The position numbers were made by a program, and so were the translations under genes. Below are positions 8,113 to 18,496 of a stretch of DNA of 64,000 bases, one piece after another (within the stretch, counting starts at the first letter, position 1; every line of letters starts with the position of its first letter). The notes beneath the pieces are model-generated. The model searched no databases, had not been told where the DNA came from, and saw only the letters and a program-made list of their open reading frames with translations. The stretch spans positions 45,469-109,468 of the forward strand of contig NZ_WTLB01000007.1 in NCBI RefSeq assembly GCF_011378855.1. Reading direction: 5' to 3'. The stretch comes from Pseudoalteromonas sp. Z1A8. Lineage in GTDB: Bacteria > Pseudomonadota > Gammaproteobacteria > Enterobacterales > Alteromonadaceae.

Positions 8113-9771
8113 TTATTGAGTTTTAGACCATGAATCGCGAAGACCCACTGTTTGATTAAATACAACATTCTCTGATTTAGAATCACGAGAGAAATAACCT
8201 GTACGCTCAAACTGAAAGCCCTGCTCTGCTTGTGAATTAGCAAGCGATGGCTCTAACTTGGCGTTTGCTAAAACTACCAGTGACTCTGGGTTTAATGTTG
8301 TTTCAAATTCATCAGCGGCTGCTGGGTTTGGCACACTAAACAAACGGTCGTATAAACGAACTTCTGCTGTAATAGACTCCGGCGCTGAAACCCAGTGAAT
8401 AACACCTTTTACTTTACGTCCATCACTTGGGTTTTTACCGAGTGTTTCTGTATCGTAAGTACAAAAGATAGTTGTTATTTCACCGTTTTCGTCTTTTTCA
8501 ACACGCTGTGCTTTAATAACATAAGCACCACGTAAGCGTACTTCTTTATCAAGTACTAAACGTTTAAATTTGTTATTTGCTTCTTCTTTAAAGTCTTCTC
8601 GTTCAATGTAAATTTCGCGAGTAAACGGTACATCACGACGACCCATTTCTTCTTTATTTGGGTGATTTGCCACAGATAAAACTTCAACCTTGTCTGCATC
8701 GTAGTTTTCAATAACAACTTTAACAGGATCGAGCACAGCCATTGCGCGTGGTGCATTTTCGTTTAAGTCTTCACGGATACACGCTTCTAGCATGCCCATT
8801 TCGACCATATTCTCTTGCTTTGTCACACCAATACGTAAACAAAACTCACGAATAGAACCAGGCGTATAACCACGACGACGTAGACCTGCAATTGTAGGCA
8901 TACGTGGGTCATCCCACCCCTCTACATGGTTGTTTACCACTAAGTCGCTTAGCTTGCGCTTAGACATAATTGTGTATTCAAGGTTTAAGCGTGAAAACTC
9001 AATTTGTTGCGGATGACATTCCAAGCTGATGTTATCAAGTACCCAGTCATACAAACGGCGATTATCTTGAAACTCAAGTGTACATAATGAGTGCGTTATA
9101 CCTTCTAGCGCATCAGAAATACAGTGTGTAAAGTCGTACATTGGGTAAATGCACCACTTGTCAGCTGTTTGGTGATGATGGGCAAAACGTACGCGATAAA
9201 TAATTGGATCGCGAAGCACCATAAATGAGCTTGCCATATCAATTTTAGCACGCAGAACACATTCACCTTCTTTGAATTCACCAGCACGCATTTTTTCAAA
9301 TAACGCTAGGTTTTCTTCAACTGATGTATCTCTGTAAGGGCTGTTTTTACCTGGCTCTTTTAATGTGCCACGATATTCACGTGCTTGATCGGCTGTTAAA
9401 AAACAAACGTACGCTAAGCCTTTTTCAATTAACTCAACAGCGTAGCCATATAAAGTATCAAAATAATTAGAAGAATACTTTATATCGCCATCCCAATTGA
9501 AACCTAACCACTGAACATCTTCTTTTATAGAATTAACGTAGTTAATATCTTCTTTTTCTGGGTTTGTATCGTCGAAACGTAGGTTACATAAACCATTGTA
9601 ATCTTTTGCGATACCAAAATTTAAACAAATTGATTTGGCATGACCAATATGCAAAAAGCCATTTGGTTCAGGTGGGAAACGTGTATGCGTAGTGGCATGT
9701 TTTCCACTTGATAAGTCTTCATCAATTCGGGTTCTAATAAAGTTACTTGGGCGATTTTCAGTTTCCGCCAT
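8113..9771 (-). CDS. glnS: Glutaminyl-tRNA synthetase
   Basis: GlnS charges tRNA-Gln with glutamine. It is a class I synthetase of 552 residues (E. coli 554) with the HIGH signature at 41-44 inside [12 protein letters not shown] and the KMSKS-equivalent MSKRK at 269-273. The remainder includes the family's beta-barrel anticodon-binding domains. It is convergent with fur, and its upstream region is shared with the divergent gene at 9990. Confidence 0.98.
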   Translation of the reverse strand: MAETENRPSNFIRTRIDEDLSSGKHATTHTRFPPEPNGFLHIGHAKSICLNFGIAKDYNGLCNLRFDDTNPEKEDINYVNSIKEDVQWLGFNWDGDIKYSSNYFDTLYGYAVELIEKGLAYVCFLTADQAREYRGTLKEPGKNSPYRDTSVEENLALFEKMRAGEFKEGECVLRAKIDMASSFMVLRDPIIYRVRFAHHHQTADKWCIYPMYDFTHCISDALEGITHSLCTLEFQDNRRLYDWVLDNISLECHPQQIEFSRLNLEYTIMSKRKLSDLVVNNHVEGWDDPRMPTIAGLRRRGYTPGSIREFCLRIGVTKQENMVEMGMLEACIREDLNENAPRAMAVLDPVKVVIENYDADKVEVLSVANHPNKEEMGRRDVPFTREIYIEREDFKEEANNKFKRLVLDKEVRLRGAYVIKAQRVEKDENGEITTIFCTYDTETLGKNPSDGRKVKGVIHWVSAPESITAEVRLYDRLFSVPNPAAADEFETTLNPESLVVLANAKLEPSLANSQAEQGFQFERTGYFSRDSKSENVVFNQTVGLRDSWSKTQ

Positions 9772-9989
9772 AGGAGTGCAGTCCTCTAAATATTACGTAA
9801 TAACAAAACTAATGCATTATTACAAAAACATACACTAACATACAGCAATAGATTAAGGTTTATTTTAGATATTGGTTAACTTTAATTCACCTGAACGCTT
9901 GTTTATGAATAAAATTTGTTTTAACGCAATATTTAAGTCATCAAAGCCAATTATAGTGGCCTAATAACCTACTTTATAAGGATTAGAAG

Positions 9990-11060
9990 ATGGCTACACT
10001 TAATCAACATCGTGTATATATTCCAACCAATGCGCGCGCCAATCACTACTTACTGGCCGAAATAACGCCTGATGAAGCATTTTTTAATAGCTTTAGTAAT
10101 ATTAACTGCTGTTATAAGCGCATTGCTCGTCAGTTATTTGCATGTTGCGATGAATATGAAATTTATAATGTGCATTTACTAGCGAACGATAAACTACCCG
10201 TTGTGCGTTTTCATGATGAGTCATACCAGCTAGAAACCGATAAGCAAATGCTGTTTTTTTATAATCCTCGTTATCACGAAGCACATAAACTGCATTACAC
10301 ACCAGACAAAAAAAGTAAAAAAATACGTTTGTTGTTTTTAGCCACGGGTGACGATTTACGTGCAAATTCGGCCTTGTTCCACAATAAAGTACAAAAAGTA
10401 TTAAACCTGCTACAAGAACAGTTATTTTTAAATCAACCTCAATTTAAACTTAGAGATCACCAGCATTTAACTTACGATTTATTTGCTAAAGATAAAGGTA
10501 ATAAAGAGAGCTACGGATATAAACTAAGAAGCCTCTACCCTCGTTACCAGTCAAGGCACTGCAATATACCGGGTGACTATGCTGAAATGACTTATGCAAC
10601 ATTTACTATCCCGGTCTCTCGTGCAATCAAAACACAATTTCAAACATTGATGAACAATAACGATTTTGATAAGTTTTATGATTATTTTGCTTATGCATTT
10701 ATTCGTGCGTGTCAAAATAACAAACTAAACCATGGTGCGATGGTAGCTAATGGTGCTACGCCTATTGTTCGAAATAGTAAAATAGATAAAAGCGAAAGTA
10801 ATACAGAGTTACAAAAGCTAAGCTTTGATATCGAATCAAAAGATAATCAAATCAAGTATTTTTATGAAGCAAGTAAATTAGTAGAAACACTTCACTTTGT
10901 TATTGTTGCGACGAGCCAGGATAAGCATGAAATGGGGTATGGTCGGTTTATGAACCAAGTAGAAAAAACTATTCACGCATTATCCGATGAGCTTACTATA
11001 AATAAACAGCGCCAAGATTTATCAGTGCGCTTTTTTCAGCATATTAGTTATCCATTCTAA
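9990..11060 (+). CDS. Conserved protein of unknown function (DUF3083-like)
   Basis: This 356-residue soluble protein has no signal peptide or membrane helix. It is rich in aromatic and basic residues, with a patch DKKSKKIRLLF near 105. It has no recognisable catalytic motif. From memory it resembles DUF3083, a family confined to gammaproteobacteria such as Shewanella and Pseudoalteromonas, but that was not tested. The start at 9990 follows AAGGATTAGAAG. It is a single-gene transcript, divergent from glnS and ending at a bidirectional terminator shared with sucD. No function can be assigned. Confidence 0.75.
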   Translation: MATLNQHRVYIPTNARANHYLLAEITPDEAFFNSFSNINCCYKRIARQLFACCDEYEIYNVHLLANDKLPVVRFHDESYQLETDKQMLFFYNPRYHEAHKLHYTPDKKSKKIRLLFLATGDDLRANSALFHNKVQKVLNLLQEQLFLNQPQFKLRDHQHLTYDLFAKDKGNKESYGYKLRSLYPRYQSRHCNIPGDYAEMTYATFTIPVSRAIKTQFQTLMNNNDFDKFYDYFAYAFIRACQNNKLNHGAMVANGATPIVRNSKIDKSESNTELQKLSFDIESKDNQIKYFYEASKLVETLHFVIVATSQDKHEMGYGRFMNQVEKTIHALSDELTINKQRQDLSVRFFQHISYPF

Positions 11061-11078
11061 ATATTTTTCGCCGATAAC

Positions 11079-11106
11079 AAAAAGGCCCGCATAAGCGGGC
11101 CTTTTT
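11079..11106. terminator. Bidirectional terminator between the gene at 9990 and sucD
   Basis: AAAAAGGCCCGC / GCGGGCCTTTTT forms a 12-bp stem with the 4-base loop ATAA. The GC-rich core and flanking A/T tracts act in both directions. Confidence 0.92.
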
Positions 11107-11121
11107 AAAAGAAACAAGCGA

Positions 11122-11994
11122 TTACCAGCCTGTTTTCTCTTTAAGTGCTTTACCAATATCAGCAAGTGAACGTACAGTTTTTACGCCCGCAGCTTCTAAT
11201 GCAGCAAATTTTTCATCAGCAGTACCTTTACCGCCTGCGATGATTGCGCCAGCGTGACCCATACGCTTACCTTCTGGTGCAGTAACACCAGCAATGTAAG
11301 ATACTACAGGTTTAGTTACGTTAGCTTTGATGTACTCTGCAGCTTCTTCTTCTGCAGTACCACCAATTTCACCAATCATTACGATTGCTTCAGTTTGTGG
11401 ATCTTTTTCGAACATTTCTAAAACGTCGATAAAGTTAGTACCTGGAATTGGATCACCACCAATACCAACACACGTAGACTGACCAAAACCAGCATCAGTA
11501 GTTTGCTTAACTGCTTCGTACGTTAAAGTACCAGAGCGAGAAACAATACCTACTTTACCAGGTTTGTGGATATGACCAGGCATGATACCAATCTTAGTTT
11601 GACCAGGAGTAATAACACCTGGGCAGTTAGGACCGATCATACGAGTACCTGTTTGATCTAGTTTGATTTTAACATCAACCATATCAAGTGTAGGGATACC
11701 TTCAGTAATACAAACTATTAGCTCGATACCAGCATCGATAGCTTCTAAGATTGCATCTTTACAGAAAGGAGCTGGTACGTAGATAACTGAAGCAGTTGCG
11801 CCAGTTTCTTTTACAGCATCACGAACTGTGTTGAATACAGGAAGACCAAGGTGCGTTTGACCGCCTTTACCTGGGCTAACACCACCAACCATTTGTGTAC
11901 CATACTCAAGCGCTTGCTCTGAGTGGAAAGTACCTTGGCCACCAGTGAAACCTTGACAGATAACTTTTGTATCTTTATTGATTAATACAGACAT
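11122..11994 (-). CDS. sucD: Succinyl-CoA synthetase (ADP-forming) alpha subunit
   Basis: SucD is the phosphohistidine subunit of succinyl-CoA synthetase and makes ATP (or GTP) from succinyl-CoA. At 290 residues it has the expected size. The CoA-binding Rossmann segment lies near 14-26 (GFTGGQGT), and the phosphorylated histidine is H247 in GHAGAI, with GEIGGTAEE at 208-216 nearby. The ATG overlaps the sucC stop by one base (TAATG), so the two subunits are translationally coupled and made at equal dosage. Confidence 0.98.
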   Translation of the reverse strand: MSVLINKDTKVICQGFTGGQGTFHSEQALEYGTQMVGGVSPGKGGQTHLGLPVFNTVRDAVKETGATASVIYVPAPFCKDAILEAIDAGIELIVCITEGIPTLDMVDVKIKLDQTGTRMIGPNCPGVITPGQTKIGIMPGHIHKPGKVGIVSRSGTLTYEAVKQTTDAGFGQSTCVGIGGDPIPGTNFIDVLEMFEKDPQTEAIVMIGEIGGTAEEEAAEYIKANVTKPVVSYIAGVTAPEGKRMGHAGAIIAGGKGTADEKFAALEAAGVKTVRSLADIGKALKEKTGW

Positions 11995-13160
11995 TATTTG
12001 CCCTCCGCAGCAGCAACAACTTTTTCAGCAGCGTCTGTTAGTGATTCAGCAGCAATGATATCTAGACCAGAGTTCTTAAGAACTTCACGACCTAATTCAG
12101 CATTAGTACCTTCTAAACGTACAACTACTGGTACGGTTACGCCAACTTCTTTAACTGCACCAATGATGCCTTCAGCAATCATGTCACAACGTACGATACC
12201 GCCAAAGATATTTACTAAAACAGCTTTAACATTGTCGTCAGAAAGAATGATTTTGAATGCTTCAGAAACACGTTCTTTAGTAGCACCGCCACCAACATCC
12301 AAGAAGTTAGCCGGCTTGCCGCCGTGTAGGTTTACGATGTCCATAGTACCCATTGCTAGGCCTGCACCGTTAACCATACAACCAACATTACCGTCTAGAG
12401 CAACGTAGTTAAGCTCGAAGCTTGCTGCGTGTGCTTCACGAGCATCTTCTTGAGATGGATCGTGGAATTCACGGATTTTAGGTTGACGGTAAAGTGCATT
12501 ACCATCAATACCGATTTTTCCGTCAAGACAGTGAAGGTTGCCTTCGTCTGTAATTACTAACGGGTTGATTTCAAGTAGTGCGAAATCAAAATCAGTGAAC
12601 ATTTTACCAAGACCCATAAAGATCTTAACAAACTGTTTCATTTGTACTGGGTTAAGACCCAATTTGAAACCTAGTTCACGTGCTTGGTAAGCTTGAGGAC
12701 CAACTAACGGGTCGATCTCTGCTTTGTGGATAAGCTCTGGTGTTTCTTCAGCAACAGTTTCAATTTCAACGCCGCCTTCAGTAGACGCCATGAAAACTAC
12801 TTTACGAGATGCACGGTCAACTACTGCACCTAGGTACAATTCGTTAGCAATGTCAGTACAGCTTTCTACTAAAATTTTAGCTACTGGCTGGCCTTTCTCG
12901 TCTGTTTGGTAAGTAACTAGGTTTTTACCTAACCAGTTAGCTGCAAACGCTTTTACTTCTTCGATAGTTTTAACTAGCTTTACGCCGCCAGCTTTACCAC
13001 GTCCACCTGCGTGAACCTGAGTTTTAACAACCCACATATCGCCGCCAATTTTTTCAGCAGCTGCAGCAGCTTCTTCAGGTGTATCGCAAGCGTAACCTGT
13101 AGAAACTGGTAAACCATATTCGGCAAAAAGTTGTTTTGCCTGATACTCATGCAAATTCAT
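11994..13160 (-). CDS. sucC: Succinyl-CoA synthetase (ADP-forming) beta subunit
   Basis: The 388-residue beta subunit (same length as E. coli SucC) carries the ATP-grasp nucleotide site ([15 protein letters not shown] near 46-60) and the C-terminal ligase domain with NIFGGI near 320. It begins MNLHEYQAK, the invariant family N-terminus. It is separated from the upstream sucB by 177 bp that include a strong terminator hairpin, so sucCD may have its own promoter. Confidence 0.98.
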   Translation of the reverse strand: MNLHEYQAKQLFAEYGLPVSTGYACDTPEEAAAAAEKIGGDMWVVKTQVHAGGRGKAGGVKLVKTIEEVKAFAANWLGKNLVTYQTDEKGQPVAKILVESCTDIANELYLGAVVDRASRKVVFMASTEGGVEIETVAEETPELIHKAEIDPLVGPQAYQARELGFKLGLNPVQMKQFVKIFMGLGKMFTDFDFALLEINPLVITDEGNLHCLDGKIGIDGNALYRQPKIREFHDPSQEDAREAHAASFELNYVALDGNVGCMVNGAGLAMGTMDIVNLHGGKPANFLDVGGGATKERVSEAFKIILSDDNVKAVLVNIFGGIVRCDMIAEGIIGAVKEVGVTVPVVVRLEGTNAELGREVLKNSGLDIIAAESLTDAAEKVVAAAEGK

Positions 13161-13286
13161 GATGCTTTATCCAATTTTTTATACTAAAAGAGCTGAATAT
13201 TTTTTCAAATAAACAACTATCCCAAATTGCGCACCTAGTATAGATCCCAAGGCTTAACATGAAAACCCCAGTAAGACCAAAGGCGC

Positions 13287-13319
13287 AAAAAAAAAGCTGT
13301 GAATGTTCATTCACAGCTT
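13287..13319 (-). terminator. Strong intrinsic terminator between sucB and sucCD
   Basis: AAGCTGTGAATG (13294-13305) and CATTCACAGCTT (13308-13319) are exact complements. The minus-strand product is a hairpin followed by TTTTTTTTT. It lies 18 bp after the sucB stop and should reduce read-through from sdh-sucAB into sucCD. Confidence 0.85.
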
Positions 13320-13337
13320 ACATTTCATACAACTAGA

Positions 13338-14855
13338 TTAAACATCTAGCAATAAGCGAGTTGGATCTTCAAGTAACTCTTTAATAGTCACTAAGAAACC
13401 AACAGATTCTTTACCATCAATGATGCGGTGGTCATAAGAAAGTGCTAAATACATCATAGGAAGTATTTCAACTTTACCATTTACTGCCATAGGACGGTCT
13501 TGGATTTTATGCATACCCAAAATCGAAGATTGTGGCAAGTTAATGATAGGTGTAGATAGTAATGAGCCAAATACACCACCATTAGTAATAGTGAAGTTAC
13601 CACCCGTCATATCAGCAAGCGTTAGCTTACCATCACGACCTTTAAGTGCTAGTTCACGAATACCTTTTTCGATTTCAGCAACAGATAGTTTGTCACAATC
13701 TTTAAGTACTGGAGTAACTAGACCACGTGGAGTAGATACTGCAATGCTGATATCAAAATAGTTGTGGTAAACAATATCGTCACCATCAATAGATGCGTTA
13801 ACATCTGGGAAACGCTTAAGTGCTTCAGTTACCGCTTTCACGTAGAAAGACATGAAACCTAAACGAATACCATGACGCTTTTCAAACGTTTCTTGATACT
13901 GCTTACGAAGGCTCATGATTGGTCCCATGTTCACTTCGTTGAATGTAGTTAACATTGCAGTTGAGTTTTTAGCTTCAAGAAGACGTGTCGCAATCGTTTT
14001 ACGTAAACGAGTCATAGGAACACGTTTTTGAGTACGATCGCCCATCGGTGCTGCTGGAGCAGAAGCTTCTGCTTTTTTAGCCGCTGGCGCTGGTGCTTTT
14101 AAGAAAGTATCAACGTCTTCTTTAGTTACACGACCATTTTTACCCGTGCCTTTAATTTTAGAAGCGTCTAAGCCTTTCTCAGCGATTAAACGACGAACTG
14201 ATGGAGTTAACACATCTGAACTTTCGCTTGAATCTGCTGCTGGCGCTGCGTCTGCTTTTGCAGCTGGAGCCGCTGGTGTACCGCCTGCTTTAACCGAACC
14301 AATTACTTGCTCGCCTAATACAGTATCGCCTTCGCCGTGAATGATATCACCCATGATGCCATCTTCTTGAGCTACTACTTCAAGAACAACTTTATCTGTT
14401 TCAATATCTACCAAGTTTTGGTCGCGTGTTACAGCGTCACCTGGTTGTACATGCCATGTAGCAATTGTTGCGTCTGCAACTGATTCTGGAAGTACAGGTA
14501 CTTTAATATCCACTTCTTTACCTTCTGATGCTGGTGCTGATTGCGCCGCTGGCGCGTCTTCTGATTTAGCTGGTGCTGATTCTTCTTTAGTTGAACCTTC
14601 ACTTGCTGGCGCTGCATCAGCATCACCAAGTAAACCCATAACTTGATCGCCAAGTACGGTTGCACCTTCTTCTTGTGATATCTCTGTAATTACACCGTCG
14701 TGCTGTGCAACAACTTCTAGAACCACTTTATCTGTTTCAATGTCTACTAAGTTTTGATCACGAGTTACTTTGTCGCCAACACTTACATGCCATGTAGCAA
14801 CGGTAGCATCTGCAACCGACTCAGGAAGAACAGGAACTTTAATTTCTGTGCTCAT
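13338..14855 (-). CDS. sucB: Dihydrolipoamide succinyltransferase E2 of 2-oxoglutarate dehydrogenase, two lipoyl domains
   Basis: SucB transfers the succinyl group from lipoate to CoA in the 2-oxoglutarate dehydrogenase complex. The 505-residue protein has two tandem lipoyl domains (about 3-77 and 115-190) with lipoyl-lysines K43 and K155, both in DKVVLEV. They are joined by an Ala/Pro/Glu-rich linker. The E1/E3-binding domain is at about 216-252 ([13 protein letters not shown]), and the catalytic domain at about 275-505 has H476 and D480 in DHRIIDG. E. coli SucB has one lipoyl domain and about 405 residues, so this form carries an extra domain. The gene is 3 bp downstream of sucA. Confidence 0.96.
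   Translation of the reverse strand: MSTEIKVPVLPESVADATVATWHVSVGDKVTRDQNLVDIETDKVVLEVVAQHDGVITEISQEEGATVLGDQVMGLLGDADAAPASEGSTKEESAPAKSEDAPAAQSAPASEGKEVDIKVPVLPESVADATIATWHVQPGDAVTRDQNLVDIETDKVVLEVVAQEDGIMGDIIHGEGDTVLGEQVIGSVKAGGTPAAPAAKADAAPAADSSESSDVLTPSVRRLIAEKGLDASKIKGTGKNGRVTKEDVDTFLKAPAPAAKKAEASAPAAPMGDRTQKRVPMTRLRKTIATRLLEAKNSTAMLTTFNEVNMGPIMSLRKQYQETFEKRHGIRLGFMSFYVKAVTEALKRFPDVNASIDGDDIVYHNYFDISIAVSTPRGLVTPVLKDCDKLSVAEIEKGIRELALKGRDGKLTLADMTGGNFTITNGGVFGSLLSTPIINLPQSSILGMHKIQDRPMAVNGKVEILPMMYLALSYDHRIIDGKESVGFLVTIKELLEDPTRLLLDV
14380..14845 (-). repeat. Intragenic direct repeat encoding the two lipoyl domains of SucB
   Basis: Approximate span of two similar coding segments (about 14290-14515 and 14625-14850). 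Each encodes [11 protein letters not shown] near its start and [20 protein letters not shown] in its middle, so the protein identity is very high over about 45 residues. This points to a domain duplication kept similar by selection or gene conversion. Confidence 0.8.
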
Positions 14856-14858
14856 TGC

Positions 14859-17678
14859 TTATCCTTTATTTTCTATAGTAAGCGCGTCGGCAACGAGCGC
14901 TTGTTGTTCTTTAGTATGTACTGACATGTAACCACACGCTGGTGATGCAGATGCTTTACGTCCTGCATACTTTAATTTAGCACCTTGTGGGATTGCATCA
15001 ATAAAGTGATGTTGTGAACAGTACCATGCACCTTGGTTTTGTGGCTCTTCTTGACACCATACAAAATCAGTTACATGTTGGTAGCGTTTCATAATTGTTT
15101 GCATTTCGTCGTGTGGGAACGGATATAGCTGTTCAACACGTACAATTGCAACATTATCTTGCTCAAGCTTACGACGTTCTTGTAATAGTTCGTAGTAAAC
15201 TTTACCACTACAAAATACAACACGTTCTACTTTCTCCGGCTTAATATCATCAATTTCATCGATCATATTATGGAAAACACCGTGTGAAAGCTCTTCAAGT
15301 GATGAAGTAGCAAGAGGGTGACGAAGTAACGACTTAGGTGTCATTACAATCAGTGGACGACGAAGTGGTCGAACTGATTGACGACGAAGCATAGCGTAAA
15401 CTTGTGCCGGAGTAGACGGAACACACACTTGCATGTTGTGATCAGCACATAGTTGTAAGAAACGCTCTAAACGCGCTGAACTATGCTCTGGGCCTTGACC
15501 TTCGTAGCCATGCGGTAACAAAATTGTAAGACCACATAAACGGCCCCATTTTTGCTCACCAGAACTTAAGAATTGGTCAAATACAACCTGTGCACCATTG
15601 GCGAAATCACCAAACTGCGCTTCCCAAAGTATTAGTGATGTAGGCTCTGCTGTTGCATAACCATACTCAAAAGCAACAACGGCTTCTTCAGATAAAACCG
15701 AATCAAATACTTGGAAAGTACCTTGGTCTTTACTTAGATGCTCTAAAGGAGTGTACGTAGCACCATCAGTTTGACTATGAACAACAGCATGGCGATGGAA
15801 GAATGTACCACGACCAGAATCTTGTCCAGTTAAACGAATGTCAGTGCCTTCTGTCGCAATTGTTGCATAAGCAAGTGTTTCTGCCATACCCCAATCAAGC
15901 GCTTTTTCACCACTTGCCATTAACTTACGATCATCGTAAATCTTTTTAACACGAGATTGAGCAACATATTGCTCTGGGTAAGTTGCAATTTTTTCACCCA
16001 GTTCTTTTAGTCTTTCAACAGAAACACTCGCGTCGTAATCAACATTCCACTCGTGGCCAACATATTTAGCCCAATCTGAAGAATGCGAAGTTTCTGGCTG
16101 TATTTCTGAAACAACACAGTTGCCTTCATCTAATGCATTACGGTAATCATCTGCTAGAGCTTTAACTTCTTGTTCAGAGAAAGAGCCTTCTGCAATCAAT
16201 TGATCAGCGTATATTAAACGTGGAACTGGGTGTTTTTTAATTTTTTGGTACATTAAAGGCTGTGTAGCATTAGGCTCATCAGCTTCATTGTGACCATGGC
16301 GACGGTAACACACTAAATCGATAACTACGTCGCGTTTAAACTGGTTTCTGAAATCAAGTGCAAGTTGTGTAACAAATGCAACAGCTTCAGGATCATCAGA
16401 ATTAACATGAAATATTGGTGACTGAACCATTTTGGCTATGTCAGTACAATATACAGTTGAGCGTACATCATCTTGTTTAGACGTTGTAAAACCTACTTGG
16501 TTATTTACAACAATGCGTATACTACCACCACAGCTAAAGCCATTAGTTTGTGACAAGTTAAATGTTTCTTGTACAACACCCTGACCAGTAACTGCAGAGT
16601 CACCATGAATTGTAATTGGTAGAGCTTTAATACCAGAGCTGTCACCTAAGCGATCTAGGCGAGCACGAACTGAGCCCATAACTACCGGATTTACAATTTC
16701 AAGATGAGATGGGTTGAACGCAAGCGCCATATGTACGTTGCCACCTTTAGTAGCAAAGTCAGATGAATAACCCATGTGATATTTAACATCGCCAGAACTT
16801 AATGTTTCTTTGTGTTTACCAGCAAATTCATCAAATAATTCTGATGGATTTTTACCAAGTACATTCACAAGAACATTTAAACGACCACGGTGAGCCATAC
16901 CAATAACAGCTTCTTGTTGGCCGCTTTCACCAGCGCGGTGAATAAGCTCTTTTAGCATTGGAACTAACGCATCGCCACCTTCAAGTGAGAAACGCTTAGC
17001 ACCTGGGAACTTAGCCCCTAAATATTTTTCAAGACCATCAGCAGCCGTAAGACCTTTTAGGATACGTAGCTTTTCATCTTTTGAGAATTTTGGCCTAGAC
17101 TGAACAGATTCTAAACGCTGTTGTAACCAACGCTTTTCCTCTGTTGATGTGATGTGCATATACTCAGCGCCAATTGAACCACAATATGTAGTTTTTAGTG
17201 CTTGGTATAGTTCACCTAAAGGCATAGTATCGCGCCCTACGGCAAACGACCCTACGTTAAACTCGCGGTCAAAATCACTTGAAGATAGGTCGTGGTACTC
17301 TAGCTCTAAATCTCGTACACGCTCTCGTTGCCAAATACCTAATGGATCTAGGTTTGCATTTTGGTGTCCACGAAAACGGAAAGCATTAATAAGTTGTAGA
17401 ACTTTAACCTGTTTAAGGTCACCGCCACTACCCTCTGCTACCACTACTTCTCTATGCTTGTTTTTTGCAAGCTGTGCAAACTGCGCTCGAACTTCTGAAT
17501 GTTTTATTTCAACATCCACACCATCAACTTTAGGTAATTGTTCGAACACTTCTCGCCATTCATCTGGCACAGAAGTCGCATCGTCTAAATACGCTTCATA
17601 AAGCTCTTCTACATAAGCAACGTTGCCGCCGTTTAAATGTGAAGATTCTAGCCATGCCTTCATCACACCTTCGTGCAT
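14859..17678 (-). CDS. sucA: 2-oxoglutarate dehydrogenase E1 component
   Basis: SucA is the thiamine-diphosphate-dependent decarboxylase of the 2-oxoglutarate dehydrogenase complex. The 939-residue length is close to E. coli SucA (933). The N-terminus MKAWLESSHLNGGN aligns with the E. coli peripheral-subunit-binding tail. HRGRLNVL near residue 264 and GDSAVTGQGVVQET are family landmarks. The ATG at 17678 is kept because it aligns with E. coli, but an internal ATG five codons on has the better ribosome binding site (GAAGGTG) and could be used instead. It lies downstream of sdhB and upstream of sucB. Confidence 0.97.
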   Translation of the reverse strand: MHEGVMKAWLESSHLNGGNVAYVEELYEAYLDDATSVPDEWREVFEQLPKVDGVDVEIKHSEVRAQFAQLAKNKHREVVVAEGSGGDLKQVKVLQLINAFRFRGHQNANLDPLGIWQRERVRDLELEYHDLSSSDFDREFNVGSFAVGRDTMPLGELYQALKTTYCGSIGAEYMHITSTEEKRWLQQRLESVQSRPKFSKDEKLRILKGLTAADGLEKYLGAKFPGAKRFSLEGGDALVPMLKELIHRAGESGQQEAVIGMAHRGRLNVLVNVLGKNPSELFDEFAGKHKETLSSGDVKYHMGYSSDFATKGGNVHMALAFNPSHLEIVNPVVMGSVRARLDRLGDSSGIKALPITIHGDSAVTGQGVVQETFNLSQTNGFSCGGSIRIVVNNQVGFTTSKQDDVRSTVYCTDIAKMVQSPIFHVNSDDPEAVAFVTQLALDFRNQFKRDVVIDLVCYRRHGHNEADEPNATQPLMYQKIKKHPVPRLIYADQLIAEGSFSEQEVKALADDYRNALDEGNCVVSEIQPETSHSSDWAKYVGHEWNVDYDASVSVERLKELGEKIATYPEQYVAQSRVKKIYDDRKLMASGEKALDWGMAETLAYATIATEGTDIRLTGQDSGRGTFFHRHAVVHSQTDGATYTPLEHLSKDQGTFQVFDSVLSEEAVVAFEYGYATAEPTSLILWEAQFGDFANGAQVVFDQFLSSGEQKWGRLCGLTILLPHGYEGQGPEHSSARLERFLQLCADHNMQVCVPSTPAQVYAMLRRQSVRPLRRPLIVMTPKSLLRHPLATSSLEELSHGVFHNMIDEIDDIKPEKVERVVFCSGKVYYELLQERRKLEQDNVAIVRVEQLYPFPHDEMQTIMKRYQHVTDFVWCQEEPQNQGAWYCSQHHFIDAIPQGAKLKYAGRKASASPACGYMSVHTKEQQALVADALTIENKG

Positions 17679-17723
17679 TTATAAGCCCTTTTCTTTAGCG
17701 CAGAAATTAATAGTTATCATAAC

Positions 17724-17754
17724 AAGATGGCTAATAATCTGTATTAGCCATCTT
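17724..17754 (-). other. Intercistronic hairpin between sdhB and sucA
   Basis: AAGATGGCTAATA and TATTAGCCATCTT form a perfect 13-bp stem with a 5-base loop. On the minus strand only a weak T-tract follows. It is therefore more likely a processing, stability or partial attenuation element than a full terminator. Confidence 0.6.
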
Positions 17755-17769
17755 ACGTTTACTAAGTAA

Positions 17770-18486
17770 TCAAACCGCTCGGTTTAATAACATAGATTTG
17801 ATTTGTCCAATTGCTTTGGTCGGATTAAGACCCTTAGGACAAACGCTAACACAGTTCATGATACTGTGGCAACGGAACACACTGAACGCATCGTCTAAAT
17901 CCGCTAAACGTTCTTCAGTTGCTGTATCTCGGCTATCAGCCAAGAAACGGTAAGCGTGAAGAAGGCCTGCTGGACCAATGAACTTGTCTGGATTCCACCA
18001 GAACGAAGGACACGATGTTGAACAACATGCACACAAAATACACTCATATAGCCCATCTAATTTATCACGTTCTTCAATAGATTGAAGACGTTCGCCTGCT
18101 GCAGGCTGATCATTAATTAGATAAGGTTTAACTTTTTCGTACTGAGTGTAGAACTGACTCATGTCAATAACAAGGTCACGAACCACAGGTAAGCCAGGTA
18201 AAGGACGTACTACAATTTTACCTTTGCCATTTTTTTGCAGCGTAGATAAAGGAGTAATACATGCTAAACCATTTTTACCATTCATGTTAACACCATCAGA
18301 TCCACACACACCTTCACGGCATGAACGACGGAAAGATAATGTTGGATCTTGTTCTTTTAAAAGAATAAGTGCATCCAATACCATCATGTCGTGACCTTCC
18401 TCTGTTTGCAAGGTGTATTCTTGCATACGAGGAGCGTTGTCAACATCTGGATTATAACGATAAACTGAAAATTGTACTTGTGCCAT
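17770..18486 (-). CDS. sdhB: Succinate dehydrogenase iron-sulfur subunit
   Basis: SdhB passes electrons from the SdhA flavin to quinone through three iron-sulfur clusters. The 238-residue protein matches E. coli SdhB in length. The 2Fe-2S ligands are C56, C61, D64 and C76 (CREGVCGSD). The 4Fe-4S and 3Fe-4S ligands include C149, C152, C155 and C159 in [11 protein letters not shown], and the later C..C.SVCP motif. It is fourth in the sdhCDAB order, on the cytoplasmic face of complex II. Confidence 0.98.
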   Translation of the reverse strand: MAQVQFSVYRYNPDVDNAPRMQEYTLQTEEGHDMMVLDALILLKEQDPTLSFRRSCREGVCGSDGVNMNGKNGLACITPLSTLQKNGKGKIVVRPLPGLPVVRDLVIDMSQFYTQYEKVKPYLINDQPAAGERLQSIEERDKLDGLYECILCACCSTSCPSFWWNPDKFIGPAGLLHAYRFLADSRDTATEERLADLDDAFSVFRCHSIMNCVSVCPKGLNPTKAIGQIKSMLLNRAV

Positions 18487-18496
18487 CGTCTATCTC

